DNA of 38,246 nt from Tannerellaceae bacterium (lineage in GTDB: Bacteria; Bacteroidota; Bacteroidia; Bacteroidales; Tannerellaceae): NCBI GenBank assembly GCA_021203545.1, contig JAJQAZ010000067.1:1-38246 (forward strand), given 5' to 3'. The position numbers were made by a program, and so were the translations under genes. Positions 1 to 8,615 of this stretch are shown here, piece after piece. The notes below the pieces were generated by a model. That model searched no databases, was not told the origin of the DNA, and saw only the letters and a program-made list of their open reading frames with translations. Each line of letters begins with the position of its first letter. Position 1 is the stretch's first letter.

Positions 1-91
1 CTGCTTGATTAATAATACACTTTTGAATCATTTTAATGATAATGACTCAAAGAATAGATATATACAAATTAATTTGAGGAGGAATGAATTT

Positions 92-823
92 ATGAACGAT
101 ACATCTTTTTATTTATTGTTTTTTCTGTTCAGTTTATTGACTCCTTTAATCTCTGCACAGAGTACAGAAGATATGGATTATGATGTGTACGACAGCACCA
201 TAGAAGTAAACGGACAATTTTTCAGAGTGCATAGAATACCGGAAGCAGATTTCTTAGTACTTCATGACCATCATGCTTCCGGTTGTAAAGTGGAAAAGGT
301 GAGCGGTTTCAAAAAGGTAAAAGACCTCCTTGCAGGCGAATATACATTTTATTATGAAAAGTTTGAGTATATGCATGAAGATAGCCTCGTCACGTTTTTT
401 CTACCTTATGAGATCCGGGAAAAAGATGAATTGCGTATTTTTATAGATGAAGTAGAAGGAGAGGTTGAGGGCTATTATCCGGAATTTTACATTTTTCACT
501 ACGTTGGTGGGCATAGTACGGATGCAGCTATTGATCTGCAGACCGGTGAACGAACCGATGTACCTGTTTCATGCTCTCCTGACCGCACATATTGTTTAAC
601 GGAAATGTATGATGGTCATGATGCCTGCGTGTATAAGTTTAAAAGATGGAACCGGCAGACTCAATCATACGAAACAATTACGACCTTTTATGAAATCGCC
701 CGTCAATTACCTTATGACGTAGTTGGCTATAATGGTTACATAAAGGATTATTTCTGGTTGGGTGCTCAACTCTATTTCCTGATCGGCAATGGTGGCTATT
801 TATCAATTACGATGCCCCAATAA
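92..823 (+). CDS. secreted protein of unknown function
   Basis: A 243-residue protein from the ATG at 92. An upstream in-frame ATG at 5 exists, but 92 is preferred because a strong AGGAGG-like site lies at 75-82 and translation from 92 begins with a classical signal peptide (MNDTSFYLLFFLFSLLTPLISAQS, cleavage after about residue 21). The mature part is rich in acidic and aromatic residues and has four cysteines, three of them in a stretch around residues 160-180 that could form disulfides. I do not recognise a family. It probably acts in the periplasm or at the cell surface. No neighbour suggests a role. The gene is real by its signal peptide, RBS and length; the function is unknown. Confidence 0.7.
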   Translation: MNDTSFYLLFFLFSLLTPLISAQSTEDMDYDVYDSTIEVNGQFFRVHRIPEADFLVLHDHHASGCKVEKVSGFKKVKDLLAGEYTFYYEKFEYMHEDSLVTFFLPYEIREKDELRIFIDEVEGEVEGYYPEFYIFHYVGGHSTDAAIDLQTGERTDVPVSCSPDRTYCLTEMYDGHDACVYKFKRWNRQTQSYETITTFYEIARQLPYDVVGYNGYIKDYFWLGAQLYFLIGNGGYLSITMPQ

Positions 824-953
824 CAAAATTACTCCAGTAATAGGCATCACTGTTGTTCAAATTTTGGACAGAGGAGATTTCTTCCCCTTGTTTTTGCCAT
901 GTTCCATATGTTTTATTTACTTTGTAAAGGAAAAACAAAAACTCAGATAACAG

Positions 954-1433
954 ATGAAGAAAATTATTAACCCCTGGCAGGGACTGGAAGGCTATATGTG
1001 TTTTGCCTGCTCGCCTACGAACCCTTCCGGATTACATATGGAGTTTTATGAAGATGGTGATGATATTGTTGCAATCTGGCGGCCGGATGCTCATTATCAG
1101 GGGTGGCTTGATACTTTGCATGGGGGGATACAGAGTACCCTTATGGACGAGATCGGTGGTTGGGTAGTGGTACGGAAGTTACAGACTACAGGAGTAACCT
1201 CCCGCCTGGATGCCCGTTTTCTAAAACCTGTTTCTACCAACGAACCCGAACTGACTATCCGTGGACGGATCAAAGAACAAAAACGGAATGCAGTCTTTAT
1301 TGAGAGTGAGATATACAATACAGCCGGCGAAGTGTGCGCCCGTGCGGATATGGTTTATTTTGTAACCACCCCCGAACAGGCCCGCGAAAAATTTCATTTT
1401 AGCGGATGCAATATAGAAGAAATGAATAATTAG
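954..1433 (+). CDS. PaaI-family hotdog-fold thioesterase
   Basis: A 159-residue cytoplasmic protein with a single hotdog domain. The hallmark is the helix-start motif LHGGIQSTLMDEIGGW (about residues 55-70), in which HGG and the acidic residue of the following helix match the PaaI/YbgC-type active site, followed by a strand with LDARFLKPV typical of the 4HBT core. It is expected to hydrolyse acyl-CoA thioesters; the substrate cannot be read from sequence. The N-terminal CFAC..NPSGL segment is common in this subfamily. It stands alone, with a 130-bp spacer upstream, and its TAG stop merges directly into the TAGTAGT repeat that follows. Confidence 0.85.
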   Translation: MKKIINPWQGLEGYMCFACSPTNPSGLHMEFYEDGDDIVAIWRPDAHYQGWLDTLHGGIQSTLMDEIGGWVVVRKLQTTGVTSRLDARFLKPVSTNEPELTIRGRIKEQKRNAVFIESEIYNTAGEVCARADMVYFVTTPEQAREKFHFSGCNIEEMNN

Positions 1434-1572
1434 TAGTTAGTAGTTAGTAGTTAGTAGTTAGTAGTTAGTAGTTAGTAGTTAGTAGGAAAACACTATAGTA
1501 CTAAATATAAAACTCACGAAGTGAGTCTCTACTAAGTGAGCTAAGCGAACGTACTACTAACTACTAACTACC
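1433..1572. repeat. TAGTAGT heptamer array and inverted counterpart
   Basis: From 1433 to about 1485 the 7-bp unit TAGTAGT is tandemly repeated about seven times. The reverse complement (TACTAACTACTAACTAC) occurs at about 1553-1571, so the spacer can fold into a long hairpin. The loop contains a smaller palindrome, ACTCACGAAGTGAGT (1512-1526). Related elements occur at 2575-2746, 8479-8585 and 18481-18516. It looks like a dispersed intergenic REP-like family. It fills the whole gap between the thioesterase gene and nfo. Confidence 0.8.
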
Positions 1573-1586
1573 TAAAAAATATATTT

Positions 1587-2426
1587 ATGAAATACGTAGG
1601 AGCACATGTAAGTGCATCGGGTGGGGTAGAGAATGCCCCGGTAAATGCCCATGCGATCGGGGCCAAGGCTTTTGCCCTGTTTACTAAAAATCAACGCCAA
1701 TGGAAATCGCCGGCTCTGACGGCTAAAAGTATCGAACTATTCAAAGAACGGTGTGAAGAATATGGGTATACCACGAAACAGATATTGCCTCACGACAGTT
1801 ATCTGATCAATCTGGCACATCCGGATTCGGACAACTGGAAAAAGTCGTACGATTCCTTTGAAGATGAGATGAAACGCTGTGAGCAATTAGGGTTGGATCG
1901 ATTAAATTTTCATCCCGGCAGCCACCTGAAACTGTGTAGTATTGATGACGGACTTGCCAATGTAGCCGAAGGAATCAACAGGGCATTGGATGCTACCAGC
2001 GGAGTAACCGCCGTGATCGAAAATACAGCCGGACAAGGTACTAATCTGGGCCACGAGTTTGAACACATTGCGGCAATTATTGATCAGGTAGAGGATAAAA
2101 GCCGGGTAGGCGTATGTATTGATACAGCTCATACACTGGCCGCGGGATATAATATATGTACCCTGGATAGTTTTACGGAAACCTTCCTGTTGTTTGAAAA
2201 AATAGTAGGAATTGAGTATTTAAAAGGGATGCATATCAACGATTCGAAAAAAGAACTGGCTACACGGGTAGACCGGCATGATAATATAGGAAAAGGATGT
2301 ATGGGTCTTGATACGTTCAGATTTATTATGAGCGATTTGCGTTTTGAAGAGATACCCCTGATTCTTGAAACCCCGGATGAGAGCCTGTGGGCAGAAGAGA
2401 TAACATATCTTTATAGTTTACAATAA
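1587..2426 (+). CDS. nfo: endonuclease IV (AP endonuclease)
   Basis: A 279-residue protein, full length for Nfo, which cleaves 5' to abasic sites in base-excision repair (EC 3.1.21.2). It is a TIM barrel with three metal ions. The start [12 protein letters not shown] is diagnostic. The metal-binding residues are visible in order: LNFHPGSH (His near 109), ENTAGQG (Glu near 145), [13 protein letters not shown] (Asp/His near 179-182), MHINDSK (His near 216), the [10 protein letters not shown] loop (Asp and His near 230) and LETP (Glu near 261). All are intact. The gene starts just after a repeat element and its stop overlaps the T-run of a minus-strand terminator. Confidence 0.97.
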   Translation: MKYVGAHVSASGGVENAPVNAHAIGAKAFALFTKNQRQWKSPALTAKSIELFKERCEEYGYTTKQILPHDSYLINLAHPDSDNWKKSYDSFEDEMKRCEQLGLDRLNFHPGSHLKLCSIDDGLANVAEGINRALDATSGVTAVIENTAGQGTNLGHEFEHIAAIIDQVEDKSRVGVCIDTAHTLAAGYNICTLDSFTETFLLFEKIVGIEYLKGMHINDSKKELATRVDRHDNIGKGCMGLDTFRFIMSDLRFEEIPLILETPDESLWAEEITYLYSLQ

Positions 2427-2484
2427 AAAAAAGGGCGGCTTATCACAAGTCACCCCCTTCCATTTAACCAAAACCTTAACTATG
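2425..2484 (-). ncRNA. candidate small RNA, Bacteroidales-1-like
   Basis: On the minus strand a TATATTTG box (2490-2497) with a TTG about 20 bp further upstream (2518-2520) matches the Bacteroidetes promoter pattern. About 60 nt downstream a hairpin (arms about 2433-2456, loop near GTGAT) is followed by eight T (complement of 2425-2432), a good intrinsic terminator. Promoter plus terminator with no ORF defines a short RNA of about 60 nt antisense to the nfo 3' end. The arrangement recalls the published Bacteroidales-1 RNA motif; that identity is from memory and not verified. Confidence 0.45.
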
Positions 2485-2489
2485 AGTTG

Positions 2490-2520
2490 CAAATATAGAG
2501 GGAATTCTCGAAATAATCAA
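2490..2520 (-). promoter_or_regulatory. Bacteroidetes-type promoter for the candidate small RNA
   Basis: The minus strand reads TTG, then 20 bases, then TATATTTG, matching the phylum's TTTG / TAnnTTTG consensus with correct spacing. It points away from pepD and toward the nfo 3' end, where there is no minus-strand gene, so it is best explained by a short non-coding transcript. Confidence 0.5.
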
Positions 2521-2574
2521 GTTTTTAGACGAGAAATTTCGATTTTTTTTCCAATTGCAGCCAGAAAGTAAAAG

Positions 2575-2746
2575 AAAGTAGTCAAGTAGTTAAGTAGTCA
2601 TCAGCCTCTTTGAGGCTTAGTAGTCAAGTAGAGAAATCCGTATTCTACTTAACAACTAATGAACGAAGTGAATGATGACTACTAACGAACAAAGTGAGTG
2701 ATAACTACTTGACTCCTAATGAGCGAAGCGAATAATAACTACTTAA
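2575..2746. repeat. REP-like repeat cluster upstream of the C69 peptidase
   Basis: The spacer between nfo and the peptidase gene carries several related units: AGTAGTTAAGTAGT, AAGTAGTCAAGTAG, and repeated blocks of the type GAACGAAGTGAATGATGACT, GAACAAAGTGAGTGATAACT and GAGCGAAGCGAATAATAACT ending in ACTACTT. A palindrome GCCTCTTTGAGGC lies near 2606. These are variants of the family at 1433-1572 and 18481-18516. The element ends about 10 bp before the peptidase start, so the peptidase promoter or leader must run through it. Confidence 0.7.
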
Positions 2747-2756
2747 AAGAATAAAT

Positions 2757-4397
2757 ATGAAATTAAAAGCAGTATGTCTGGCAGTTGTTATGACCGCCTG
2801 TATCACAGTAGACTCCCGGGCTTGTACCGGGTTGTTAGTTGGACCGAAAGCCTCGGTAGACGGTTCGGTTATGATCAGTTATTCGGCTGATTCGCACTCA
2901 TTGTATGGCGAGTTGTACCGCTGGCCGGCAGCAACATGGCCCAAAGGGGCGATGCTGGATGTGGTAGAGTGGGATACCGGTAAACCGTTAGGACAGATTC
3001 CGCAGGTAGAAAGAACCTATTCGGTAGTGGGTAATATGAATGAATATCAGGTAGCGATAACAGAAAGTACCTGGGGAGGACGCACAGAGTTGCACGACCC
3101 GGAAGGGATTATCGACTACGGTAGCCTTATTTACATTGCTTTGCAACGTTCAAAATCAGCCCGCGAAGCAATTGATGTAATGACCGGATTGGTGCGTGAT
3201 TATGGCTACTACAGCAGTGGGGAAACTTTTTCCATAGCCGATAAAAATGAAGTGTGGATAATGGAACTGATTGGAAAAGGACCAGGTCGCAAAGGTGCTG
3301 TATGGGTGGCTATTCGTATCCCGGATGATTGTATTTCGGCACATGCCAATCAGGCACGTATTCAGCAAATCCTGTTTAAGGATAAAGAAAACTGTCTGTA
3401 TTCGGAAGATGTGGTATCTTTTGCCAGGGAGATGGGATATTATGAAGGAAAAGATGCGGATTTCAGTTTTGCAAAAGCTTATAACCCATATGATTTTGGT
3501 GGACTCCGTGCCTGTGAAGCCCGTGTATGGTCGTTCTTACGGAAATATGACCCAACTATGGATCAATATACTGATTTTATAAAAGGGGATGCAACAAAAG
3601 ACCCGATGCCTTTGTATATTAAACCTAACCGCAAACTGTCGGTACAGGATGTACAGAATGGTATGCGCGACCATTACGAAGGAACAGACCTTTGCATGAT
3701 GCAGGATATTGGTGCCGGACCTTACAAAGTACCATACCGTTGGCGTCCGATGACATTTGAAGTAGACGGACAGGAATATACACACGAACGTGCGATTGCA
3801 ACCCAACAGACCGGCTTTGTGATTGTACCACAGATGCGTAACTGGCTGCCTGACGAAATTGGTGGAATCCTGTGGTTTGGTGTAGACGATGCGGATATGG
3901 CTGTATTCTGCCCTTTGTATAGTTCAATTACAGCTTCACCTGAATGTTACCGGGTAGGCAATGGCGATATGCTGACTTTTTCGTGGACATCTGCTTTCTG
4001 GATGCATAACTGGGTAGCCAATATGGCTTATCATAAATATAGCTTTATGATTGAAGATATACGGAAAGTACAGCAGGAACTGGAAAACAGTTACCAACAG
4101 GCTATCCCGGCTATTGATAAAGCAGCCCTGGAACTATATCAAAAAGATCCTGCGGAAGCCCGTAAATTCCTTACCTGGTATAGTACTACTACTGCCGACC
4201 AGGCAACCGGAAGATGGAAAAAACTGGGCGAATACCTGTTGATAAAATATATAGACGGAAATGTAAAAAAAGAGGAGAACGGAGCATTTAAACGAAATGC
4301 ATACGGCATGCCGGAATATCCGGATTTCCCGGGATACGATGAAGATTATTTCCGTAGTATTGTAAAAGATGCCGGTGAACGATTGAAGGTAAAATGA
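2757..4397 (+). CDS. secreted C69-family dipeptidase
   Basis: A 546-residue protein with an N-terminal signal peptide (about residues 1-22) directly followed by CTGLLVGPKASVDGSVM. In family C69 (Ntn hydrolases related to PepD of lactobacilli) the Cys exposed by processing is the catalytic nucleophile, and here Cys23 sits exactly at the mature N-terminus. Other family blocks are NEYQVAITESTWGG (about 97-110) and GETFSIADKNEVWIMELIG (about 155-173). It probably degrades dipeptides or small peptides in the periplasm. Length is normal for Bacteroidetes members. The next gene begins 35 bp downstream on the same strand and may be cotranscribed. Confidence 0.92.
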   Translation: MKLKAVCLAVVMTACITVDSRACTGLLVGPKASVDGSVMISYSADSHSLYGELYRWPAATWPKGAMLDVVEWDTGKPLGQIPQVERTYSVVGNMNEYQVAITESTWGGRTELHDPEGIIDYGSLIYIALQRSKSAREAIDVMTGLVRDYGYYSSGETFSIADKNEVWIMELIGKGPGRKGAVWVAIRIPDDCISAHANQARIQQILFKDKENCLYSEDVVSFAREMGYYEGKDADFSFAKAYNPYDFGGLRACEARVWSFLRKYDPTMDQYTDFIKGDATKDPMPLYIKPNRKLSVQDVQNGMRDHYEGTDLCMMQDIGAGPYKVPYRWRPMTFEVDGQEYTHERAIATQQTGFVIVPQMRNWLPDEIGGILWFGVDDADMAVFCPLYSSITASPECYRVGNGDMLTFSWTSAFWMHNWVANMAYHKYSFMIEDIRKVQQELENSYQQAIPAIDKAALELYQKDPAEARKFLTWYSTTTADQATGRWKKLGEYLLIKYIDGNVKKEENGAFKRNAYGMPEYPDFPGYDEDYFRSIVKDAGERLKVK

Positions 4398-4432
4398 TGT
4401 TAATATAGTAGCTAAACTTAAAATATTGATTT

Positions 4433-4948
4433 ATGAAACAGGTGAAACAATTAGTTATTATTTGCATGTCAGCCCTTTTTAGTGCAAATTCGTATTCCCA
4501 GACAACCAGTGGCGATTCTTCAGTAGGTTTTAATTTAGGATACGGTTTTGACAGTGAAAATGTAACCCTGGGCCTTGATTACCGGTATAACTTTACTGAT
4601 GCGGTGCGGTTTGCTCCTTCGCTTTCTTATTTTGTAAAGAATAACGGTTTGAGCGCATGGGCAATCGACATGAATGTACATTATGCAGTAAAGATCACTG
4701 AAATGTTTGGGTTCTATCCCTTAGCAGGGCTGGATCTGTCCTTCTGGCGACACAAATGGAATGGTGTAGATGCATATAATAACAGGTATGATTATACTGA
4801 TACCCGGACCCGTTTTGGTGTAAACCTGGGATTAGGAGGTGAATTATATGCCAGCGATGAACTTACTATCGGCCTGGAAATCAAATATAATATTATCAAA
4901 GATTTCGACCAGGCTATCCTTGCTCTTCGCATAGGATATAATTTTTAA
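4433..4948 (+). CDS. small outer-membrane beta-barrel protein
   Basis: A 171-residue protein with a signal peptide (MKQVKQLVIICMSALFSANSYSQ). The mature part has the alternating pattern of amphipathic strands (GFNLGYGFDSENVTLGLDYRYNF, then FGVNLGLGGELY, then LTIGLEIKYNI) and ends in ALRIGYNF, a terminal aromatic typical of outer-membrane barrels. About eight strands fit the length. Ligand or role is unknown. It lies 35 bp after the peptidase gene and is followed by an intrinsic terminator, so the two probably form an operon. Confidence 0.8.
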   Translation: MKQVKQLVIICMSALFSANSYSQTTSGDSSVGFNLGYGFDSENVTLGLDYRYNFTDAVRFAPSLSYFVKNNGLSAWAIDMNVHYAVKITEMFGFYPLAGLDLSFWRHKWNGVDAYNNRYDYTDTRTRFGVNLGLGGELYASDELTIGLEIKYNIIKDFDQAILALRIGYNF

Positions 4949-4968
4949 AAGATTTTTTCGATATATAT

Positions 4969-5010
4969 AAAAGGTATCAGTCCGGTCGCGACTGATACCT
5001 TTTGTTTTTT
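4969..5010 (+). terminator. intrinsic terminator after the beta-barrel gene
   Basis: A perfect 13-bp inverted repeat, AAAAGGTATCAGT and ACTGATACCTTTT (4969-4981 and 4991-5003), has a 9-nt loop and is followed by GTTTTTT. The repeat is also A/T flanked on the other side, so it may serve the convergent DUF1266 gene (ends 5024) too. Confidence 0.85.
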
Positions 5011-5023
5011 ACATAAGATATTG

Positions 5024-5809
5024 TCAATGCAATGGAATCTTGGTCCATGGACTTTCAGGTTGTGTAAGGGCTTTAACAGCTATTTCCTGAATACCGCCAT
5101 ACGACATACTATTTCCTCCCCACATGCCACGGCCTATTACATAGGAAATAGCAAATGAACGCCAGTCAGGGAAATTTTCCTGTGCAGCCTCATAGGCACT
5201 ATTAATCAAATCCCAGGCTTCTTCGCTGGTAATGTATCCTACATCACAACACATACGAGCCAGGTTTACCATACGTCCGGTATCCCAGCCAAGAATACCT
5301 TTAGAAAGATTTACTTCCGAATAGGGTATTCCCGGATCGTTTTTATACTCTTTTATACAGGCTGCCAGGTTTGCAGCAAACTCTGCGACCCGTTCGTTAT
5401 TAGGGTATTCCTGATTGATCATTTTAGTACGGATGCCGTCGTCCGGATATTTTTTCACAAAATCCAGAACCATATCAAAATACATGCGGTGTCCGCCTTC
5501 CATCATACTATTCATTAAATCGAAAGCCGATTGCCGGTCGGTTATGCCCCAATAATCCCTTAGCCCTTCCACCAGGCGGTCACGGCCTACTCCCGTTTCC
5601 AGCAAATCGCAGTAACTCATTAGCTGTTCGCCGTTGATAAGTCCTACCAGAAGTGCCCGGTATTGTTGCTGTGTCAGGTTTGAACCTTTGGGATTTCGTG
5701 TGAAATCTTTGTGATTGAAAGCTTTAAAAAGTTGACGGATTGTCTGGTTTCTCAGTAACCAGAAAAGAATAACTATCGCCACAGCGATATAAATATACAT
5801 TTTAGGCAT
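5024..5809 (-). CDS. DUF1266 family membrane-anchored protein
   Basis: A 261-residue protein with one N-terminal transmembrane segment (about residues 3-20, MYIYIAVAIVILFWLL) and a soluble C-terminal domain. The stretch LGWDTGRMVNLARMCCDVGYITSEEAWDLI (about 172-201), followed by W..F..SYV.GR..WGG, is characteristic of the DUF1266 (YbeU/YbeR-like) family, whose biochemical function is unknown. It is divergently placed from the acyl-CoA synthetase gene and converges on the beta-barrel gene's terminator. It appears complete. Confidence 0.75.
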   Translation of the reverse strand: MPKMYIYIAVAIVILFWLLRNQTIRQLFKAFNHKDFTRNPKGSNLTQQQYRALLVGLINGEQLMSYCDLLETGVGRDRLVEGLRDYWGITDRQSAFDLMNSMMEGGHRMYFDMVLDFVKKYPDDGIRTKMINQEYPNNERVAEFAANLAACIKEYKNDPGIPYSEVNLSKGILGWDTGRMVNLARMCCDVGYITSEEAWDLINSAYEAAQENFPDWRSFAISYVIGRGMWGGNSMSYGGIQEIAVKALTQPESPWTKIPLH

Positions 5810-5850
5810 AAGAAATAAGTTTAATTCGGTTAATATGCTTTTTAATTTTC

Positions 5851-5858
5851 CAAAAGTA
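5851..5858 (-). promoter_or_regulatory. possible -7 box for the DUF1266 gene
   Basis: The minus strand reads TACTTTTG, matching TAnnTTTG, 42 bp before the start codon at 5809. No clear -33 element was found, so the call is tentative. Confidence 0.35.
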
Positions 5859-5941
5859 ATAAATAATTTGTAAATTTAATTGTGTCTGACAATATGTTAT
5901 TAAAAACCTATTTTAGGTGGTAGGTGTTTGGGAATAAAATG

Positions 5942-5949
5942 TATATTTG
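5942..5949 (+). promoter_or_regulatory. possible -7 box for the acyl-CoA synthetase gene
   Basis: TATATTTG matches the Bacteroidetes -7 consensus and lies 34 bp before the ATG at 5984. The only nearby TTTG (5927-5930) is too close (11 bp) to be a proper -33 element. Confidence 0.4.
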
Positions 5950-5983
5950 CTGTATATAAACCGCTGTAAATTGTCAAAACGTT

Positions 5984-8044
5984 ATGCTAAATGGAGAATT
6001 AATTAATCCATGCAGTATCGTAGTAGTTGGGGGATCGAACAATGTACATAAACCGGGTGGAAGAATCGTACGTAACCTGTTGGACGGTAAATATCAGGGA
6101 GAACTGTATGTTGTAAATGCAAAAGATACGGATGTGCAGGGGGTAAAATCCTATCCTGATGTAAAGGATATTCCGGAAACCGAATTGGCCATACTTTCTA
6201 TTCCCGGTAAATCCTGTCCGGGTGTGGTGGAAATTCTGGCCCGGGAGAAAAATGTGAAGGCTTTTATTATTGTTTCGGCTGGCTTTGGTGAAGAAACTGC
6301 CGAAGGGGCTATCCTGGAGGAACAGATTCTGCAAACGGTTAATGAGGTAGGAGCGTCACTGATTGGACCTAACTGCATCGGGGTCATGAATATGCACTAC
6401 CATGGCGTATTTACTCAGCCGGTTCCCGAATTTTATCCCGGTGGAGTGGATTTTATTTCCAGTTCGGGAGGTACTGCCCTTTTTATTATAGAATCGGCTT
6501 TAACAAAAGGTTTGCGGTTTTCTTCCGTCTGGTCGGTTGGAAACTCTAAGCAGATAGGGGTAGAAGATATTGTGGAGTATATGGACAAGCATTTCGATCC
6601 GGTATTCGACTCGAAAATCAAAATGTTATATATAGAAAGTATCCGGGACCCGGATAAATTACTTTATCATGCCTCTTCCCTGATCAGGAAAGGATGCCGT
6701 ATTGCGGCCATCAAGGCCGGTAGTACCGATTCAGGTAAACGGGCTGCTTCATCGCATACCGGGGCAATAGCCAGTTCGGATTCGGCGGTGGAAGCTCTTT
6801 TCCGTAAAGCAGGTATTGTGCGTTGTTTCAGCCGGGAGGAATTGACGACTGTGGCCAGTATATTTACACTGAAAGAGATCAGGGGGCGTAACTGTGCGAT
6901 TATAACCCATGCCGGTGGCCCGGCTGTAATGCTGGCCGATGCGCTTTCTAAAGGACATGTAAATGTTCCTGACCTGACCGGTCCGGTGGCAACTGAACTG
7001 AAAAGCAAACTTTATCCCGGGGCGGCTGTAGGTAATCCGATAGATATTATTGGAACAGGCACTCCCGAGCATCTGGCTACAGCTATCGATTATTGTGAGA
7101 ACCGTTTCGACCAGGTAGATATGATGATGGTTATATTTGGTAGTCCCGGCCTGGTAAAAGTATATGATACCTATGAAGTGTTGCATAAAAAGATGGAAAC
7201 CTGCAGAAAACCGATTTTCCCGGTACTGCCTTCTATTGTTACTGCAGGCCCTGAAGTGCGTAGCTTTGTAAAAAAAGGGCATGTGAATTTCTCGGACGAA
7301 GTAACTCTGGGAACAGCTCTCTCCCGGGTGATCAATACACCCCGCCCGGCAACAACTGATATCCAATTGTACGGGGTTGATGTACCCGGAATACGCCGGG
7401 TAATAGACCGTCTGCCGGATAACGGGTATCTGGTACCTGAAGATGTCCGGACTTTATTAAGCCTGGCACAGATTCCATTGGTAGAGGAAATTACTTCCGG
7501 TTCGAAAGAAGAAATAGTAAAGTTTGCAGCGACGATTGGTTATCCGGTGGTGGCAAAAGTGGTTGGACCGGTGCATAAAAGTGATATCGGGGGAGTAGCC
7601 CTTAATATCCGCACCCCGGAACATTTACAGTTTGAATTTGAACGGATGATGGCTATTCCGGATGTAACAGCGGTAATGGTACAACCTATGCTGAAAGGAC
7701 AGGAGTTGTTTCTGGGAGCCAAATATGAAGACCGTTTCGGGCATGTGGTCCTTTGCGGCCTGGGCGGTATATTTGTAGAGGTATTGAAAGATATCAGTTA
7801 CGGATTGGCTCCGCTATCCTATGAAGAGATATTCTCGATGATCCGTTCGCTGCGTGGATATAAAATCATCAAGGGAACAAGGGGACAAAAAGGCATTGAT
7901 GAGCAGCAATATGCCGATATTATTGTACGACTATCTACCCTTTTACGGTTTGCATCAGAGATAAAAGAGATGGATATTAATCCGATCGTAGCAACCGAAA
8001 AGGAATTGTATGCCGTAGATGCCCGCATACGGATAGAGAAATAA
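5984..8044 (+). CDS. acetate/acyl-CoA ligase, ADP-forming (fused alpha-beta)
   Basis: A 686-residue cytoplasmic enzyme that interconverts acyl-CoA + ADP + Pi with acid + CoA + ATP (EC 6.2.1.13 type), usually giving ATP from acetyl-CoA or branched acyl-CoA in anaerobes. Domain order: CoA-binding Rossmann domain (about 1-135, with VVVGGSNN and LIGPNCIGVMN), succinyl-CoA-ligase-like domain (about 145-440), and ATP-grasp domain (about 460-686, with YPVVAKVVGPVHKSDIGGV and EMDINPIVA). The phosphohistidine motif SHTGA is present near residue 258. The alpha and beta parts are fused in one chain, a known arrangement. Substrate preference is not readable. The gene is divergent from the DUF1266 gene and complete. 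Confidence 0.92.
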   Translation: MLNGELINPCSIVVVGGSNNVHKPGGRIVRNLLDGKYQGELYVVNAKDTDVQGVKSYPDVKDIPETELAILSIPGKSCPGVVEILAREKNVKAFIIVSAGFGEETAEGAILEEQILQTVNEVGASLIGPNCIGVMNMHYHGVFTQPVPEFYPGGVDFISSSGGTALFIIESALTKGLRFSSVWSVGNSKQIGVEDIVEYMDKHFDPVFDSKIKMLYIESIRDPDKLLYHASSLIRKGCRIAAIKAGSTDSGKRAASSHTGAIASSDSAVEALFRKAGIVRCFSREELTTVASIFTLKEIRGRNCAIITHAGGPAVMLADALSKGHVNVPDLTGPVATELKSKLYPGAAVGNPIDIIGTGTPEHLATAIDYCENRFDQVDMMMVIFGSPGLVKVYDTYEVLHKKMETCRKPIFPVLPSIVTAGPEVRSFVKKGHVNFSDEVTLGTALSRVINTPRPATTDIQLYGVDVPGIRRVIDRLPDNGYLVPEDVRTLLSLAQIPLVEEITSGSKEEIVKFAATIGYPVVAKVVGPVHKSDIGGVALNIRTPEHLQFEFERMMAIPDVTAVMVQPMLKGQELFLGAKYEDRFGHVVLCGLGGIFVEVLKDISYGLAPLSYEEIFSMIRSLRGYKIIKGTRGQKGIDEQQYADIIVRLSTLLRFASEIKEMDINPIVATEKELYAVDARIRIEK

Positions 8045-8081
8045 ATTATAATTGACTATGGATAATTGACAATTAAAATGT

Positions 8082-8089
8082 TAATTTTG
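8082..8089 (+). promoter_or_regulatory. possible -7 box for the small acidic protein gene
   Basis: TAATTTTG matches TAnnTTTG and lies 23 bp before the ATG at 8113. A -33 element at the right distance is not obvious. Confidence 0.35.
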
Positions 8090-8112
8090 TCACATACAAA
8101 AATAGAAAGAAT

Positions 8113-8421
8113 ATGAGTACACAAGATGATTTATTCCAATACGACGACGACGAGGCTGTTAAATTTATACGCAACTACTTACCTCAGGAGTTAAAAGAAA
8201 AATTCAATGACGATGATATTATTTATATCGTTGATCTGATTCATGAGTTTTTTGAAAATAAAGGCTTCTTTAATGCTTCGGAAGACCTGGAGTTTGATGA
8301 AGATGAAATGCTTGCATTTGTTGTAAAGAACGCTCCAAAAGACGAAATTGGTAAGTTTGACCCTGAAGAAATACGCTTTGTAATACAGGGTGAACTGGAA
8401 TACGGCAACATGTTTGAGTAA
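8113..8421 (+). CDS. small acidic conserved protein
   Basis: A 102-residue, strongly acidic, soluble protein (many Asp/Glu; begins MSTQDDLFQYDDDEAVKFI). It is predicted mostly helical, with two similar acidic helical stretches (LKEKFNDDDIIYIVDLIHEFF and IGKFDPEEIRFVIQGELEY) that look like an internal duplication. I recall similar uncharacterised proteins in Bacteroidales but cannot name a family. It has no signal peptide. It is flanked by its own possible promoter and by a repeat element, so it is probably monocistronic. Confidence 0.7.
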   Translation: MSTQDDLFQYDDDEAVKFIRNYLPQELKEKFNDDDIIYIVDLIHEFFENKGFFNASEDLEFDEDEMLAFVVKNAPKDEIGKFDPEEIRFVIQGELEYGNMFE

Positions 8422-8478
8422 AATCTTGTTATATTACCGTTAAAGAATTTATGGATAGACGCTTTACGCTGATGTAAT

Positions 8479-8585
8479 AAGTAGTTGGTAGTTAGTAGTT
8501 AGTAGTTAGTAGTTAGTAGAATTCTTTTCATAAAGAAAAAACAGGTAAAGCATTTTTTCTACCAGCTACTATCTGCCAACTACTT
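8479..8585. repeat. TAGTAGT heptamer array with inverted counterpart
   Basis: About five copies of the GTAGTTA/TAGTAGT unit at 8479-8519 are followed, about 35 bp later, by the imperfect reverse complement CTACCAGCTACTATCTGCCAACTACTT (about 8559-8585), giving a long hairpin. Same family as at 1433. It lies between the acidic-protein gene and the OmpA-like gene. Confidence 0.7.
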
Positions 8586-8615
8586 TTTTATTATTTAAAC
8601 GTTTAAAAAGGTAAT

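Noticed and set aside
1433-1485. Short tandem repeats that could suggest a CRISPR array
   Set aside because: The unit is 7 bp with no unique spacers and no cas genes nearby; it is a microsatellite/REP-like element.
6749-7366. 205-codon minus-strand frame inside the acyl-CoA synthetase gene
   Set aside because: Overlaps intact catalytic domains of the sense gene; no recognisable motif.
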